From: [Enterobacter] lignolyticus SCF1
GTDB lineage: Bacteria; Pseudomonadota; Gammaproteobacteria; Enterobacterales; Enterobacteriaceae
Assembly (NCBI RefSeq): GCF_000164865.1
Contig: NC_014618.1
Span: 558,001-622,000 of the forward strand
Direction: 5' to 3'
DNA: 64,000 bases
The notes below the pieces were generated by a model. The model searched no databases and was not told the DNA's origin. It was given only the letters and a program-made list of their open reading frames with translations. The number at the start of each line of letters is the position of its first letter. The first letter of the stretch is position 1. Below, piece by piece: positions 1 through 8,526 of the stretch. The translations under genes and the position numbers were made by a program.

Positions 1-782
1 TGGAAAAATTCGCCGCTAAAGTTCAGCAGCAGCTGGAAAGCAGCGACCTGGATCAGTACCGCAACCTGCTGACGAAGCTGCAGCCGGAAAGCGCTGAAGG
101 CGAGCTGGATATGGAAACGCTGGCCGCCGCGCTGCTGAAAATGGCGCAGGGCGAACGTCCGCTGATCCTGCCGCCGGATGCGCCGATGCGTCCTAAGCGT
201 GAGTTCCGTGACCGTGACGATCGTTTCGAGCGTCGTGGCGACCGTAACGACCGCGGCCCGCGCGGCGATCGTCCGGAGCGTGGCGGTGAAGATCGTCCGC
301 GTCGCGAGCGTCGTGACGTTGGCGAAATGGAGCTGTACCGTATTGAAGTGGGCCGTGATGACGGCGTTGAAGTTCGTCATATCGTTGGCGCGATTGCTAA
401 CGAAGGCGACATCAGCAGCCGCTACATCGGTAACATCAAGCTTTTCGGCACCCACTCCACCATCGAGCTGCCGAAAGGCATGCCGGGCGAGGTTCTGCAG
501 CACTTTACCCGTACCCGCATCCTGAACAAGCCGATGAACATGCAGCTGCTCGGCGATGCGCAGCCGCGCACTGACCGCGGCGGTGAGCGTCGTGGCGGTG
601 CTCGCAATGGCGAAAGCCGTGGTTTCGGCGGTGAGCGTCGTGAAGGCGGTCGTGGCGATGGTCGTCGCTTCTCCGGCGAACGTCGTGAAGGCCATCGCGG
701 TCAGCGTCGTGACGACAACGGTGCGCCGCGCGCCCCGCGTCGTGATGACAACGGCAGCCGTCGTCGCTTCGGCGACGCATAA
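1..782 (+). CDS. deaD: DeaD DEAD-box RNA helicase, C-terminal part (5' end outside window)
   Basis: The reading frame is open from base 3 to the stop at 780-782 and gives the last 259 residues of a DEAD-box helicase. The helicase core lies left of the window. What is visible is the tail: a charged linker, the RNA-binding domain (about nt 300-560, containing VGRDDGVEVRHIVGAIANE), and a long basic extension of RGG/RRD/GERR repeats. DeaD (CsdA) unwinds RNA structure in cold-shock growth and ribosome assembly, and the RNA-binding domain and basic tail give it RNA affinity. A strong terminator follows at 828-858. Adjacency to mtr is the E. coli arrangement, which supports the call. Antisense frames in the Arg-rich tail are composition artefacts. 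Confidence 0.95.
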   Translation, partial: EKFAAKVQQQLESSDLDQYRNLLTKLQPESAEGELDMETLAAALLKMAQGERPLILPPDAPMRPKREFRDRDDRFERRGDRNDRGPRGDRPERGGEDRPRRERRDVGEMELYRIEVGRDDGVEVRHIVGAIANEGDISSRYIGNIKLFGTHSTIELPKGMPGEVLQHFTRTRILNKPMNMQLLGDAQPRTDRGGERRGGARNGESRGFGGERREGGRGDGRRFSGERREGHRGQRRDDNGAPRAPRRDDNGSRRRFGDA

Positions 783-810
783 GGTCAGCGTAAAAAACTG
801 CTCTTAACCG

Positions 811-828
811 CGTAAAGTAATATATACA
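811..828. promoter_or_regulatory. Candidate TyrR box upstream of mtr
   Basis: CGTAAA-N6-TATACA matches the TyrR box consensus TGTAAA-N6-TTTACA at 10 of 12 positions. E. coli mtr is known to be activated by TyrR with phenylalanine or tyrosine, so a box here is expected. It lies just upstream of the deaD terminator hairpin and about 100 bases before the mtr start. The assignment is inference from the match and the context. Confidence 0.4.
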
Positions 829-858
829 GCCCCGATCGTCGCGATTGGGGCTTTTTTT
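828..858 (+). terminator. Rho-independent terminator of deaD
   Basis: An 11-bp stem (AGCCCCGATCG / CGATTGGGGCT, with one G-T pair) closes a 3-base loop and runs into a run of seven T. It sits 46 bases after the deaD stop and separates that transcript from the mtr promoter. Confidence 0.9.
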
Positions 859-867
859 ATTTCATTT

Positions 868-885
868 GTACTCGTGTACTGGTAC
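868..885. promoter_or_regulatory. TrpR operator of mtr
   Basis: GTACTCGTGTACTGGTAC is an imperfect palindrome. As I recall it, it is identical to the TrpR operator of E. coli mtr, and it fits the trp-operator pattern GNACT-N8-AGNAC closely. It lies 47 bases before the mtr start, over the expected promoter. Tryptophan-bound TrpR should repress mtr here. Confidence 0.85.
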
Positions 886-931
886 AGTGCTTCGCGTTGA
901 GCTGAATATGATTTCCTGGAGACAAGCGCAG

Positions 932-2176
932 ATGGCGACACTCACTACCACAGCAACCCGACCGTCCCTGTTTGGCGGCGTGGTGATTATCGGCGGCACC
1001 ATTATCGGCGCGGGGATGTTCTCCCTGCCGGTGGTCATGTCCGGCGCGTGGTTTTTCTGGTCGCTGGCGGCGCTGGTGTTTACCTGGTTCTGCATGCTGC
1101 ATTCCGGGCTGATGATCCTTGAGGCGAACCTCAACTACCGCATCGGTTCAAGCTTCGACACCATCACCAAAGATCTGCTCGGCAAAGGCTGGAACGTGGT
1201 GAACGGGGTTTCCATCGCGTTTGTACTTTATATCCTGACCTACGCCTATATCTCAGCGAGCGGTTCGATTCTGCACCACACCTTTAATGAGCTGTCGCTG
1301 AACGTTCCGGCACGGGCGGCGGGCTTTGGTTTTGCGCTGCTGGTGGCGTTTGTGGTGTGGCTGAGCACCAAAGCGGTCAGCCGGATGACGGCGATTGTGC
1401 TGGGCGCCAAAGTGATTACCTTTTTCCTCACCTTCGGCAGCCTGCTCGGCCATGTGCAGCCGGTCACCCTGTTTAACGTGGCGGAGAAAAACGCCTCGTA
1501 TATGCCGTATCTGCTGATGACGCTGCCATTTTGTCTGGCCTCCTTCGGTTATCACGGCAACGTGCCGAGCCTGATGAAATACTACGGTAAAGATCCGCGC
1601 ACCATCACCCGCTGCCTGGTGTACGGCACGCTGCTGGCGCTGGGGCTGTACGTCATCTGGCTGCTGGGGACGATGGGTAATATTCCGCGTCCTGAGTTTA
1701 TCGGCATCGCGCAGCAGGGCGGTAACATTGACGTGCTGGTGCAGGCGCTGAGCGGAGTGCTCAACAGCCGTAGTCTGGATTTGCTGCTGGTGGTGTTCTC
1801 CAACTTTGCGGTCGCCAGCTCGTTTCTCGGCGTGACGCTGGGCCTGTTTGATTACCTGGCTGACCTGTTCAAGTTTGATGACTCTGCGCTGGGACGCTTT
1901 AAGACCGCGCTGCTGACCTTTACGCCGCCGGTGGTTGGCGGTCTGCTGTGGCCGAACGGGTTCCTCTACGCTATCGGCTATGCGGGCCTGGCCGCCACTA
2001 TCTGGGCGGCAATTGTTCCGGCGCTGCTGGCGCGCGCCTCGCGTAAACGCTTCGGCAGCCCGCAGTTTCGCGTATGGGGCGGAAAACCGATGATTGCGCT
2101 GATCCTGATTTTTGGCGTCGGCAATGCGCTGGTGCATTTCCTGTCGAGCTTCAATGTGCTGCCGGTGTATCAGTAA
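932..2176 (+). CDS. mtr: Tryptophan-specific permease Mtr
   Basis: A 414-residue inner-membrane permease of the aromatic amino acid family, which takes up tryptophan (and indole) with protons. The start MATLTTT at 932 is chosen because it matches the E. coli N-terminus and length and has a GGAG ribosome site at 918-921; an upstream in-frame ATG at 845 would add 29 unrelated residues. The protein is almost entirely hydrophobic, with about 11 membrane segments, and carries the family signature GGTIIGAGMFSLP near residue 17-29. The upstream TrpR operator and TyrR-like box suggest the same double control as in E. coli. It is transcribed alone; the next genes start 293 bases on. Confidence 0.97.
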   Translation: MATLTTTATRPSLFGGVVIIGGTIIGAGMFSLPVVMSGAWFFWSLAALVFTWFCMLHSGLMILEANLNYRIGSSFDTITKDLLGKGWNVVNGVSIAFVLYILTYAYISASGSILHHTFNELSLNVPARAAGFGFALLVAFVVWLSTKAVSRMTAIVLGAKVITFFLTFGSLLGHVQPVTLFNVAEKNASYMPYLLMTLPFCLASFGYHGNVPSLMKYYGKDPRTITRCLVYGTLLALGLYVIWLLGTMGNIPRPEFIGIAQQGGNIDVLVQALSGVLNSRSLDLLLVVFSNFAVASSFLGVTLGLFDYLADLFKFDDSALGRFKTALLTFTPPVVGGLLWPNGFLYAIGYAGLAATIWAAIVPALLARASRKRFGSPQFRVWGGKPMIALILIFGVGNALVHFLSSFNVLPVYQ

Positions 2177-2185
2177 ACGTCTCCC

Positions 2186-2213
2186 CAGGCCCTCTCCTTT
2201 GCCGGAGGGGGCC
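2186..2213. other. GC-rich hairpin in the mtr / ABC-importer gap
   Basis: GGCCCTCTCC and GGAGGGGGCC can pair after the mtr stop, but no T-run follows, so terminator function is uncertain. The rest of 2214-2469 is AT-rich (an A-rich stretch at 2265-2330) and probably holds the promoter of the following importer operon. I see no gene in it. Confidence 0.4.
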
Positions 2214-2469
2214 GCCAGATGAAGAATGCCCTTCCGCTTCCCCGCTTCCCCTCCCGTGTTTGTATTCAAAAGTAATAAAAACCATAAAAACCACCAACAA
2301 ATTTTGAACATCACAGCAACAAAAATTAAACACTAACGCCTATTATATCTTCACCATCATGTGTTCTGGACGCTGCGCCGCAGGGTCATAAAAGGCACAA
2401 CGGCTGTTTAATGCGCTAATGGAATGGCTCCTTTCTGAAAATTAACGTTGCATAAGGAGTACTTTGTCT

Positions 2470-3300
2470 ATGGCTTTAGAAAAACAGGCCGGTATCCAGT
2501 TTTCCGGTGTGACAAAACGGTTCCCTGGCCGTGATGGCGTAGAGCGAACCGTCCTGCACGATGTAAACCTGGTCGTCGAGCCCGGCATGTTTTGCGCGGT
2601 TGTCGGACCGACGGGGTGTGGTAAATCGACAACCCTGACGTTAGCCGCTGGGCTGTATCGTCCCAGCTCCGGCGTTGTGCGCGTGTCGGGGCGTGTGGTC
2701 GATGGGATCACCGATGGCGCCGGTTTTGTCTTCCAGAATGACGCGCTATTACCGTGGAAATCGGTACTCAAAAATGTGGCGTTAGGTCCCGTATTTCGCG
2801 GCGTACCTAAAAAAGAGGCGCAGGAGCAGGCGCGTGAATGGCTGCGGGTTGTTGGCCTTGCCGGTTTTGAAAATTATTATCCCTGGCAGCTTTCAGGCGG
2901 CATGCGTAAACGCGTCAGTCTTGCCGCGGCATTGATCAACAAACCGTCCATGCTGCTTATGGATGAACCCTTCTCCGCGCTTGATGTGCAAACGCGCGCC
3001 ATTATGTCGAATGAGCTACTGGACCTGTGGGAAAAAACGCGGCCTTCCGTGCTGTTTGTCACTCATGACCTGGAAGAAGCGATAGCGCTTGCCGACCGGG
3101 TTGTGGTTATGACGGCGGGGCCCGCAACGGTGAAGGCCATTTTTGATATCGATTTGCCAAGACCCCGCGGCGAAGTCCAGGCCATCCGTTTCCAGCCCCG
3201 ATTTTTAGAACTCTACCAGCAAATCTGGCACTCCTTGCGGGATGAAGTGGAACGCGCTTACTCGCAAACGACTCTGGTGAAAACAGGAGCGGCACGATGA
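2470..3300 (+). CDS. ABC transporter ATP-binding protein, NitT/TauT type
   Basis: A 276-residue nucleotide-binding subunit of an importer in the nitrate/sulfonate/taurine family. Walker A GPTGCGKST lies near residue 48-56, the Q-loop in FVFQND, the signature LSGGMRKRV near 140, and Walker B LLMDEPFSALD followed by the switch His in THD. ATG at 2470 is preferred with AAGGAG at 2454-2459; a TTG at 2464 is in frame but closer than ideal to that site. The stop overlaps the permease start by 4 bases (ATGA), and the binding protein follows, so the three form an operon. E. coli has nothing between mtr and yhbW, so this is an addition. The substrate cannot be read from the sequence. Confidence 0.9.
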   Translation: MALEKQAGIQFSGVTKRFPGRDGVERTVLHDVNLVVEPGMFCAVVGPTGCGKSTTLTLAAGLYRPSSGVVRVSGRVVDGITDGAGFVFQNDALLPWKSVLKNVALGPVFRGVPKKEAQEQAREWLRVVGLAGFENYYPWQLSGGMRKRVSLAAALINKPSMLLMDEPFSALDVQTRAIMSNELLDLWEKTRPSVLFVTHDLEEAIALADRVVVMTAGPATVKAIFDIDLPRPRGEVQAIRFQPRFLELYQQIWHSLRDEVERAYSQTTLVKTGAAR

Positions 3301-4169
3301 GCAAGGTAGATCTGGACTCTCCTATGACCCGTTCGAATCCGGCGGCGCTGACGCCGCAACAACGCGCGCAGCGGCGCAAACTTCATGTGCTACTGGGACG
3401 CGCAGGCCTGTTTCTGCTGATTGTCGGCGGCTGGCAGCTGGCCACGGTGCTCGGCTGGCTGGATCCTTTCTTCTTTGGCTCGCCGAAAGGGATTGTGCTG
3501 CGCTTATGGGACTGGGTACAGCACGGTACGGCGTATGGATCTATTTGGCTGCAGATCTGGGTAACGCTCGAAGAGTCGTTAATGGGCTTCGCCGTGGGCG
3601 TTATCGGCGGCATCCTCTTTGGCGTTTTGCTGGGGGAGATCCCTTACCTGGCCGATGTATTCGGCCCCTATATCAAGATAGTCAACGCATTACCGCGCAT
3701 TGTGCTGGGCTCAATCTTCGTGATGTGGCTGGGGCTGGGGATGTCTTCGAAAGTGGTACTGGCGGCGGTACTGGTCTTTTTCGTGGTGTTCTTTAACGCC
3801 TTCCAGGGGGTACGTAGCGTAGACCGCAATCTGGTCTCCAATGCCCGTATTTTGGGCGCTTCACGGTTCGATGTTGTTTTACATGTTGTCTTCCCCTCGG
3901 CCATGACGTGGATTATCGCCAGCCTGCACGTCGCGCTGGGCTTTTCAATCATCGGCGCCATCGTCGGCGAATTTCTCGGAGCGCAAAAAGGGTTGGGATT
4001 GGTGATCGCCACGGCGCAGAACACCTTTGATGCGAATGGCGTATTTGGTGCCATGTTGATTATTGGCGCCATTGCGCTGAGCGCTGAAGTGTTGATGTCC
4101 CTCATCGAGAAGAGATTACTCTCCTGGCAGCCGCCGTCGGCTGCTGAAAGCAATACGCCAGGCGTTTAA
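3297..4169 (+). CDS. ABC transporter permease, NitT/TauT type
   Basis: A 290-residue membrane subunit of the importer, pairing with the ATPase encoded just upstream (4-base overlap). About six membrane segments are visible from residue 30 onward. The BPD_transp_1 EAA-type loop lies in the segment around NARILGASRFDVVLHVVFPSA, where G and P positions contact the ATPase. The length is usual for the SsuC/TauC family. The polar N-terminal 25 residues are cytoplasmic. It is translationally coupled to the ATPase gene and followed after 68 bases by the binding protein. Substrate unknown. Confidence 0.9.
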   Translation: MSKVDLDSPMTRSNPAALTPQQRAQRRKLHVLLGRAGLFLLIVGGWQLATVLGWLDPFFFGSPKGIVLRLWDWVQHGTAYGSIWLQIWVTLEESLMGFAVGVIGGILFGVLLGEIPYLADVFGPYIKIVNALPRIVLGSIFVMWLGLGMSSKVVLAAVLVFFVVFFNAFQGVRSVDRNLVSNARILGASRFDVVLHVVFPSAMTWIIASLHVALGFSIIGAIVGEFLGAQKGLGLVIATAQNTFDANGVFGAMLIIGAIALSAEVLMSLIEKRLLSWQPPSAAESNTPGV

Positions 4170-4237
4170 CCTCGTTTCATCTCGTGTTTTCCGTGTTTTC
4201 TTAATGAACATATTGATTATCAGGAGATCGGAGCACT

Positions 4238-5281
4238 ATGAAGAAATACTTTAAACTATCAGCGTTAGCCGTAGCGGCAGGGCTTTTCAGCGCGCATGGG
4301 ATGGCGGCAGCCGGCGCTTTGCCTCAGGTCACCATGATGGTGGGCGGTATTGATAAGCAAATTTATCTGCCTTACCAGCTGGCGCAGAATCTGGGGTTCT
4401 TTAAGAAATACGGCGTTGATATGCAGTTAAGCACGGAGCACAGCGGCGGCGTTGGCGCGGAAGAAGCGATGCTGTCAGGCCAGGTGGATATGTCGGGAGC
4501 CTGGTATGAACACACCATCGAGTTCCAGCAGATGGGCAAAGATGTTATCGACATCGTGCAGCTCAGCGGGGCGCCTGGCGAACGCGAGATGTGTACGTCG
4601 GCGTCGGGAATCAAAACCCCTGCCGACTGGAAAGGTAAAACGGTCGGCGTCACTGACCTGGGGTCGGGCACCGATGATTTGACGCTGTATCTGGCTTCCC
4701 GCCATGCCCTGGCGTCAAAAGATTTTACCCGTGTCGGCGTCGGCGCAGGGCCGACGATGATTGGCGCCCTGCAGCATGACAGGATCGTTTGCGGCATGAC
4801 GACGCAGCCAACCGTAAACGCCATTGAGAAAATGAAGGTCGGCTACTCGGCAATTGACCTGGCCACTGGCGACGGCGTTAAAAAATGGCTCGGAGGCTAT
4901 CTCCCCTCGGCCAGCGTGCTGGCGCGCGCGGACTGGGTAAAAGCGCATCCGGTGGAGACGCAGGCGGTGGTCAATGCGATGGTAGCGACGATGCGCTGGA
5001 TAAGCACCCACAGCGCCGCGGAGATTGCCGATAACCTTCCGGCCGATTTCGTCAGCAACCCGCTGTCAACGCGTGAGGAATACATTAACGCGCTGACGAA
5101 AGACAAAGGACAATTTTTGCCTGACGGCATGATGCCGAAAGGAGGGCCGGAAACGGTGCTGAAGATAGAACAGGCGGTAGGTAAGATAACGAAGCCGGTG
5201 AATCTTGAGACGACATATACTAATGCGTATGTCATCAAAGCAAACGCAATGCTGGATGCCGAGGCGAAAGCCGGTAAATAG
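4238..5281 (+). CDS. Periplasmic substrate-binding protein, NMT1/THI5-like
   Basis: A 347-residue binding protein for the upstream ABC importer. A classic signal peptide (MKKYFKLSALAVAAG, cleavage probably after HGMA or MAA near residue 24) leads into an NMT1/TauA-type two-lobe fold. QIYLPYQLAQNLGFFKKYGV is typical of the NitT/TauT class, followed by a GGVGAEEAM loop, then DLGSGTDDLT in the second half. AGGAG at 4221-4225 precedes the start. Members of this class bind sulfonates, nitrate, riboflavin precursors or other small polar molecules, and no pathway gene beside it settles which. The convergent YhbW is a flavin monooxygenase-like protein but belongs to the conserved backbone, so I do not use it as evidence for a substrate. 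Confidence 0.88.
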   Translation: MKKYFKLSALAVAAGLFSAHGMAAAGALPQVTMMVGGIDKQIYLPYQLAQNLGFFKKYGVDMQLSTEHSGGVGAEEAMLSGQVDMSGAWYEHTIEFQQMGKDVIDIVQLSGAPGEREMCTSASGIKTPADWKGKTVGVTDLGSGTDDLTLYLASRHALASKDFTRVGVGAGPTMIGALQHDRIVCGMTTQPTVNAIEKMKVGYSAIDLATGDGVKKWLGGYLPSASVLARADWVKAHPVETQAVVNAMVATMRWISTHSAAEIADNLPADFVSNPLSTREEYINALTKDKGQFLPDGMMPKGGPETVLKIEQAVGKITKPVNLETTYTNAYVIKANAMLDAEAKAGK

Positions 5282-5290
5282 CATGGACGG

Positions 5291-5322
5291 GCATCATGGC
5301 CTGATTGGCCAGGCCATGATGC
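5291..5322. terminator. Perfect hairpin between convergent binding-protein gene and yhbW
   Basis: GCATCATGGCCTG pairs perfectly with CAGGCCATGATGC (13 bp) around a 6-base loop. It sits 10 bases after one stop and 15 bases from the other, so it probably ends transcripts from both sides. T-runs are weak on both strands. Confidence 0.65.
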
Positions 5323-5336
5323 TTCCCGGCGCGTCC

Positions 5337-6344
5337 TTACCCCAACAGCGCCTCCCTCACTTCCATCGTCAAATCAAACGAATGCAGGCGCGCTTGGTTT
5401 TCGAAAATCTGGCCGTTGACCATAATTTCATCCGCCTGGGTTTCGCGCAGCACGGCCTCCAGCCCATGGCGTACTTTCGCCTTATCGCCGACCAGCGACA
5501 TGCTCAGCGCCTGCTGTACTCCGTACTGCTCTGAGGCAGACCAGAGCTGATGCATATTCTCTACCGGCGGCGGAAGCTGTCCCGCCTCGCCGCGGCGCAG
5601 CTTGACAAACGCCTGCTGCATCGAGGTAAACAGGAATTCCGCATCGCGGTTGCTGTCGGCGGCAATGATGTTGATGCACACCATGGCGTACGGTTTTTCC
5701 AGGCGCTCAGAGGGCGTGAAATGCGTGCGATAGAGATGGAGGGCCTGGTGCAGCATATCCGGCGCGAAGTGGGAGGCAAAGGCGAACGGCAGGCCGAGCT
5801 GCGCCGCCAGCTGCGCGCCGTAGAGGCTGGAGCCCAGCAGCCACACCGGGATCTTCTCGCCGAAGCCGGGCACCGGACGCACGTGCGGGTTCGGATCGCG
5901 GGCGTCGAACCAGTCGACCAGCTCGGCAACGTCGCGCGGGAAGCTGTCGATATCGGCGCTCATATGGCGGCGCAGCGCGCGCATGGTCGGCTGATCGCTG
6001 CCCGGGGCGCGGCCCAGCCCTAAATCAATACGGCCAGGATAGAGGGTATTGAGCGTACCGAACTGTTCGGCAATCACCAGCGGCGAATGGTTCGGCAGCA
6101 TGACGCCGCCGGAACCGAGGCGCAGCGTCGTGGTGTTGGCGGCGAGATAGCCTATCAGCACCGAGGTTGCCGCGCTGGCGATACCGACCATGTTGTGGTG
6201 TTCCGCCAGCCAGTAGCGATGGTAGCCGCGTTTTTCCGCGAGACGGGCGAGATCCAGAGAATGTGAAAAGGCCTCTTTTGCCGAGGCTCCCTGCGGGATC
6301 GGCGCCAGATCCAGCACCGAGAACGGAATGTTTTTGTCAGTCAT
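5337..6344 (-). CDS. yhbW: Luciferase-like monooxygenase family protein YhbW
   Basis: A 335-residue TIM-barrel protein of the bacterial luciferase/LLM flavin-dependent family. The start MTDKNIPFSVLDLAPIP at 6344 matches the E. coli length; an in-frame ATG 24 bases earlier would add eight residues. Features seen: YWLAEHHN near residue 40, the SGGVMLPNH loop, IDLGLGRAPGSDQ in the barrel, and the C-terminal VGDKAKVRHGL segment common to this subgroup. The physiological substrate of YhbW is not established. It stands alone on the minus strand between the importer and ubiV, and belongs to the conserved deaD-mtr-yhbW backbone. Confidence 0.93.
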   Translation of the reverse strand: MTDKNIPFSVLDLAPIPQGASAKEAFSHSLDLARLAEKRGYHRYWLAEHHNMVGIASAATSVLIGYLAANTTTLRLGSGGVMLPNHSPLVIAEQFGTLNTLYPGRIDLGLGRAPGSDQPTMRALRRHMSADIDSFPRDVAELVDWFDARDPNPHVRPVPGFGEKIPVWLLGSSLYGAQLAAQLGLPFAFASHFAPDMLHQALHLYRTHFTPSERLEKPYAMVCINIIAADSNRDAEFLFTSMQQAFVKLRRGEAGQLPPPVENMHQLWSASEQYGVQQALSMSLVGDKAKVRHGLEAVLRETQADEIMVNGQIFENQARLHSFDLTMEVREALLG

Positions 6345-6423
6345 AACAGCTCGCTTTGTCGACAGCATATTCTTTGATAATGCATTAAAAAATAGTAACT
6401 GTTGTTAACAAAGCGAGCTTTTA

Positions 6424-7302
6424 TTATGCCTGCAGCGCCAGCCCGGCGAGGCGTTTCCAGTAGCCGTTGCAGTCGCTGTTTGCCGTCAGCGGCAGCGGAG
6501 CGGCGCCGTTTTCATTGGCGCGGAAAGCGTCAATCATGGCGAATGTGTCGTTACCCAGCGGCGACAGGCGCACCATGTCGACCAGCCCCTGCATCGAGGC
6601 GAGCTCGTTGCCGAGGTTGTAGACGTAGCCGCTCATGGTCTGAATGCCGTTGAGCACAAACACCTGCTGATTCTCCTGCGACAGCACGCTGCGGCCGTTC
6701 GGGTATTTGATGCAGCAGGTTTCGCACTCGTCTTTCGGGCGGTCTTCCGAGCGGGCGGTAAAGCAGCGCGCGGAGTACGCCAGCGGCAGATGACCGTAGC
6801 TCAGCACCTCCACCTCAAACCGATCGCGGATCCCCAGCTCGTCGCACTGGTTAAGTAGGTTCACCAGCCAGTCGCGGGACAGCTCGACCGGCATACACCA
6901 GCGCACCATGCCCTGTTTGAGCAGCAGGCGCAGAGTGACGGCGTTATAGCAGTTCAGCGCGTGCCCGGCGACGAACGGCAGCTTGCGCTCGGCGCACAGA
7001 TTGACCACGCCAAGATCGCTGGCCTCAAGCAGAAATTCGCCGTTGTCGACATAGCGCTTCAGCTCGCCCAGCTCCGACGACGCCTGCACCAGCGCCAGCG
7101 TGGACAGCACCACCTGCTTACCGCTCCCGGCCAGGCTTTTCGCCATGTCGAGCCAGTCGCCGACTTTGGTGGCGCGACGTTTGCTGCAGACCGCCTCGCC
7201 GAGGTAAATCACATCGGCGCTGCTGTGCGCCGCCTGCTGGTAAAACGCCTCCAGCGTCTCTTTTGACCAGTAGTAGAGCACCGGTCCTAATGAATATTTC
7301 AT
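6424..7302 (-). CDS. ubiV: UbiV, O2-independent ubiquinone hydroxylation factor
   Basis: A 292-residue U32-peptidase-like protein that works with UbiU in oxygen-independent hydroxylation steps of ubiquinone synthesis. The four cysteines that hold the [4Fe-4S] cluster are visible at C39, C180, C193 and C197 (GEAVCSKRR and DECETCCIKYP), numbered from MKYSLGPVL at 7302. That start is preferred over the in-frame ATG at 7320, which lies inside the ubiU end and gives an odd N-terminus. It is co-transcribed with ubiU after an 8-base gap. The proteins act in the cytosol as a heterodimer. Confidence 0.96.
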   Translation of the reverse strand: MKYSLGPVLYYWSKETLEAFYQQAAHSSADVIYLGEAVCSKRRATKVGDWLDMAKSLAGSGKQVVLSTLALVQASSELGELKRYVDNGEFLLEASDLGVVNLCAERKLPFVAGHALNCYNAVTLRLLLKQGMVRWCMPVELSRDWLVNLLNQCDELGIRDRFEVEVLSYGHLPLAYSARCFTARSEDRPKDECETCCIKYPNGRSVLSQENQQVFVLNGIQTMSGYVYNLGNELASMQGLVDMVRLSPLGNDTFAMIDAFRANENGAAPLPLTANSDCNGYWKRLAGLALQA

Positions 7303-7310
7303 CGCGTTAC

Positions 7311-8306
7311 CTACTGCCATTTACGGTGATATGCGCCAAGGGTCGTCTGGGTGCCTTCGGACATCGAGCCAAGCGCCTCCATCCACGCGGACTGCGGGAC
7401 AAAGCTCTGCGGGTCGGCCATACAGCGGTCAATCGCCTGGCGCCACACTTTGGCGACCTGGCTGACGTAGGCCGGGCTGCGCTGGCGGCCTTCGATTTTC
7501 ACCGAGGCGATATTAGCCGCCAGCAGCTCCGGCAGCAGCTCCAGCGTGTTGAGGCTGGTGGGCTCCTCCAGCGCGTGATAGCGTTCGCCGTCCACCAGAT
7601 AGCGGCCTTTGCACAGCGTCGGATAGCCCGCGTTTTCACCGTCCTGGTAGCGGTCGATCAGCACTTCATTGAGGCGCGATTCCAGCCCCTGCGGCGTTTG
7701 CTGCCAGCGAACGAAGCGGGCGGGCGAGCAGGCGCCGACGGTATTGGGCGACTCCCCCGTTAAATAAGAGGAGAGATAACAGCGTCCTTCCGCCATAATG
7801 CACAGGCTGCCGAACGCAAAAACTTCCAGCGGCACTGGCGTGCTGCGCGCCAGTTGCTTAACCTGATGGATGGACAAGACGCGAGGAAGCACAACGCGCG
7901 CGACGTCGAAGTGACGATGGTAAAAGCGAATCGCCTCTTCGTTGGTGGCGGAGGCCTGTACCGACACGTGGCGCTCAATATGCGGATAGCGCTCCGCGGC
8001 GTATTCCAGCATCGCGAGGTCGGCGAGGATCAGCGCGTCGGCGCCGAGCTGCGCGGCCATATCCACCGCGCGCTGCCAGCGGGCGTAGCCGTCGGGATGC
8101 GCGAAGGTATTAATGGCGATGTGCAGCTTGCGGCGATGCTGATGCACAAAGTTGACCGCTTCCTGCAGTTTTTTTTCGGTGAAGTTAAGACCGGCAAAGT
8201 GGCGGGCGTTCGTATCATCTTTCAGCCCGATATACACGGCATCGGCACCGTTTTCGATGGCCGCCTTAAGCGCCGGGAGGTTTCCGGCAGGGCAGAGCAG
8301 CTCCAT
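7311..8306 (-). CDS. ubiU: UbiU, O2-independent ubiquinone hydroxylation factor
   Basis: A 331-residue partner of UbiV with the peptidase U32 signature region (EVFAFGSLCIMAEGRCYLSS). Cysteines at about C169, C176, C193 and C232 match the cluster ligands of E. coli UbiU. The start MELLCPAGNLPAL is the family N-terminus, and the length equals the E. coli protein. Upstream lies a 220-base divergent promoter region shared with ubiT, the third member of the anaerobic ubiquinone system. In E. coli these genes respond to FNR. RlhA-type U32 relatives modify rRNA, but the cysteine spacing and synteny favour UbiU. Confidence 0.96.
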   Translation of the reverse strand: MELLCPAGNLPALKAAIENGADAVYIGLKDDTNARHFAGLNFTEKKLQEAVNFVHQHRRKLHIAINTFAHPDGYARWQRAVDMAAQLGADALILADLAMLEYAAERYPHIERHVSVQASATNEEAIRFYHRHFDVARVVLPRVLSIHQVKQLARSTPVPLEVFAFGSLCIMAEGRCYLSSYLTGESPNTVGACSPARFVRWQQTPQGLESRLNEVLIDRYQDGENAGYPTLCKGRYLVDGERYHALEEPTSLNTLELLPELLAANIASVKIEGRQRSPAYVSQVAKVWRQAIDRCMADPQSFVPQSAWMEALGSMSEGTQTTLGAYHRKWQ

Positions 8307-8526
8307 AATATTTCCTGAAGGCAGCGACCCGCAGGGCCGCAGAATTGTTAACGAGCTGGGATTTTAGTTAACCCATCGGCGACAATTTTTGATTTAAGGC
8401 AGTTAAAAGCGTATTGATGGCGCTAATAATGGGGCCAGGCTCTTACAGAATTGTTGATTTACGCCGCTATGTCGTTTATCTGATATGGCAAAATAACAGG
8501 ACTTTTGCATTGAGGGAGTAAAGCTC
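8307..8526. promoter_or_regulatory. Divergent promoter region ubiUV / ubiT
   Basis: An AT-rich spacer between the divergent ubiUV and ubiT transcripts. FNR is known to control these genes in E. coli. I can find three TTGAT half-sites on the plus strand (near 8389, 8414 and 8454) but none with a good ATCAA partner at the right spacing, so no FNR box is claimed. A GAGGGAG ribosome site at about 8512-8518 serves ubiT. Confidence 0.4.

Noticed and set aside
1253..2314. 353-codon minus-strand frame opposite mtr
   Set aside because: Shadow of mtr in G+C-rich DNA; low-complexity Gln/Arg/His protein with no family.
8380..8470. FNR boxes in the ubiUV/ubiT spacer
   Set aside because: Three TTGAT half-sites exist, but none has an acceptable ATCAA partner at 4-base spacing; only the expectation from E. 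coli supports FNR control.
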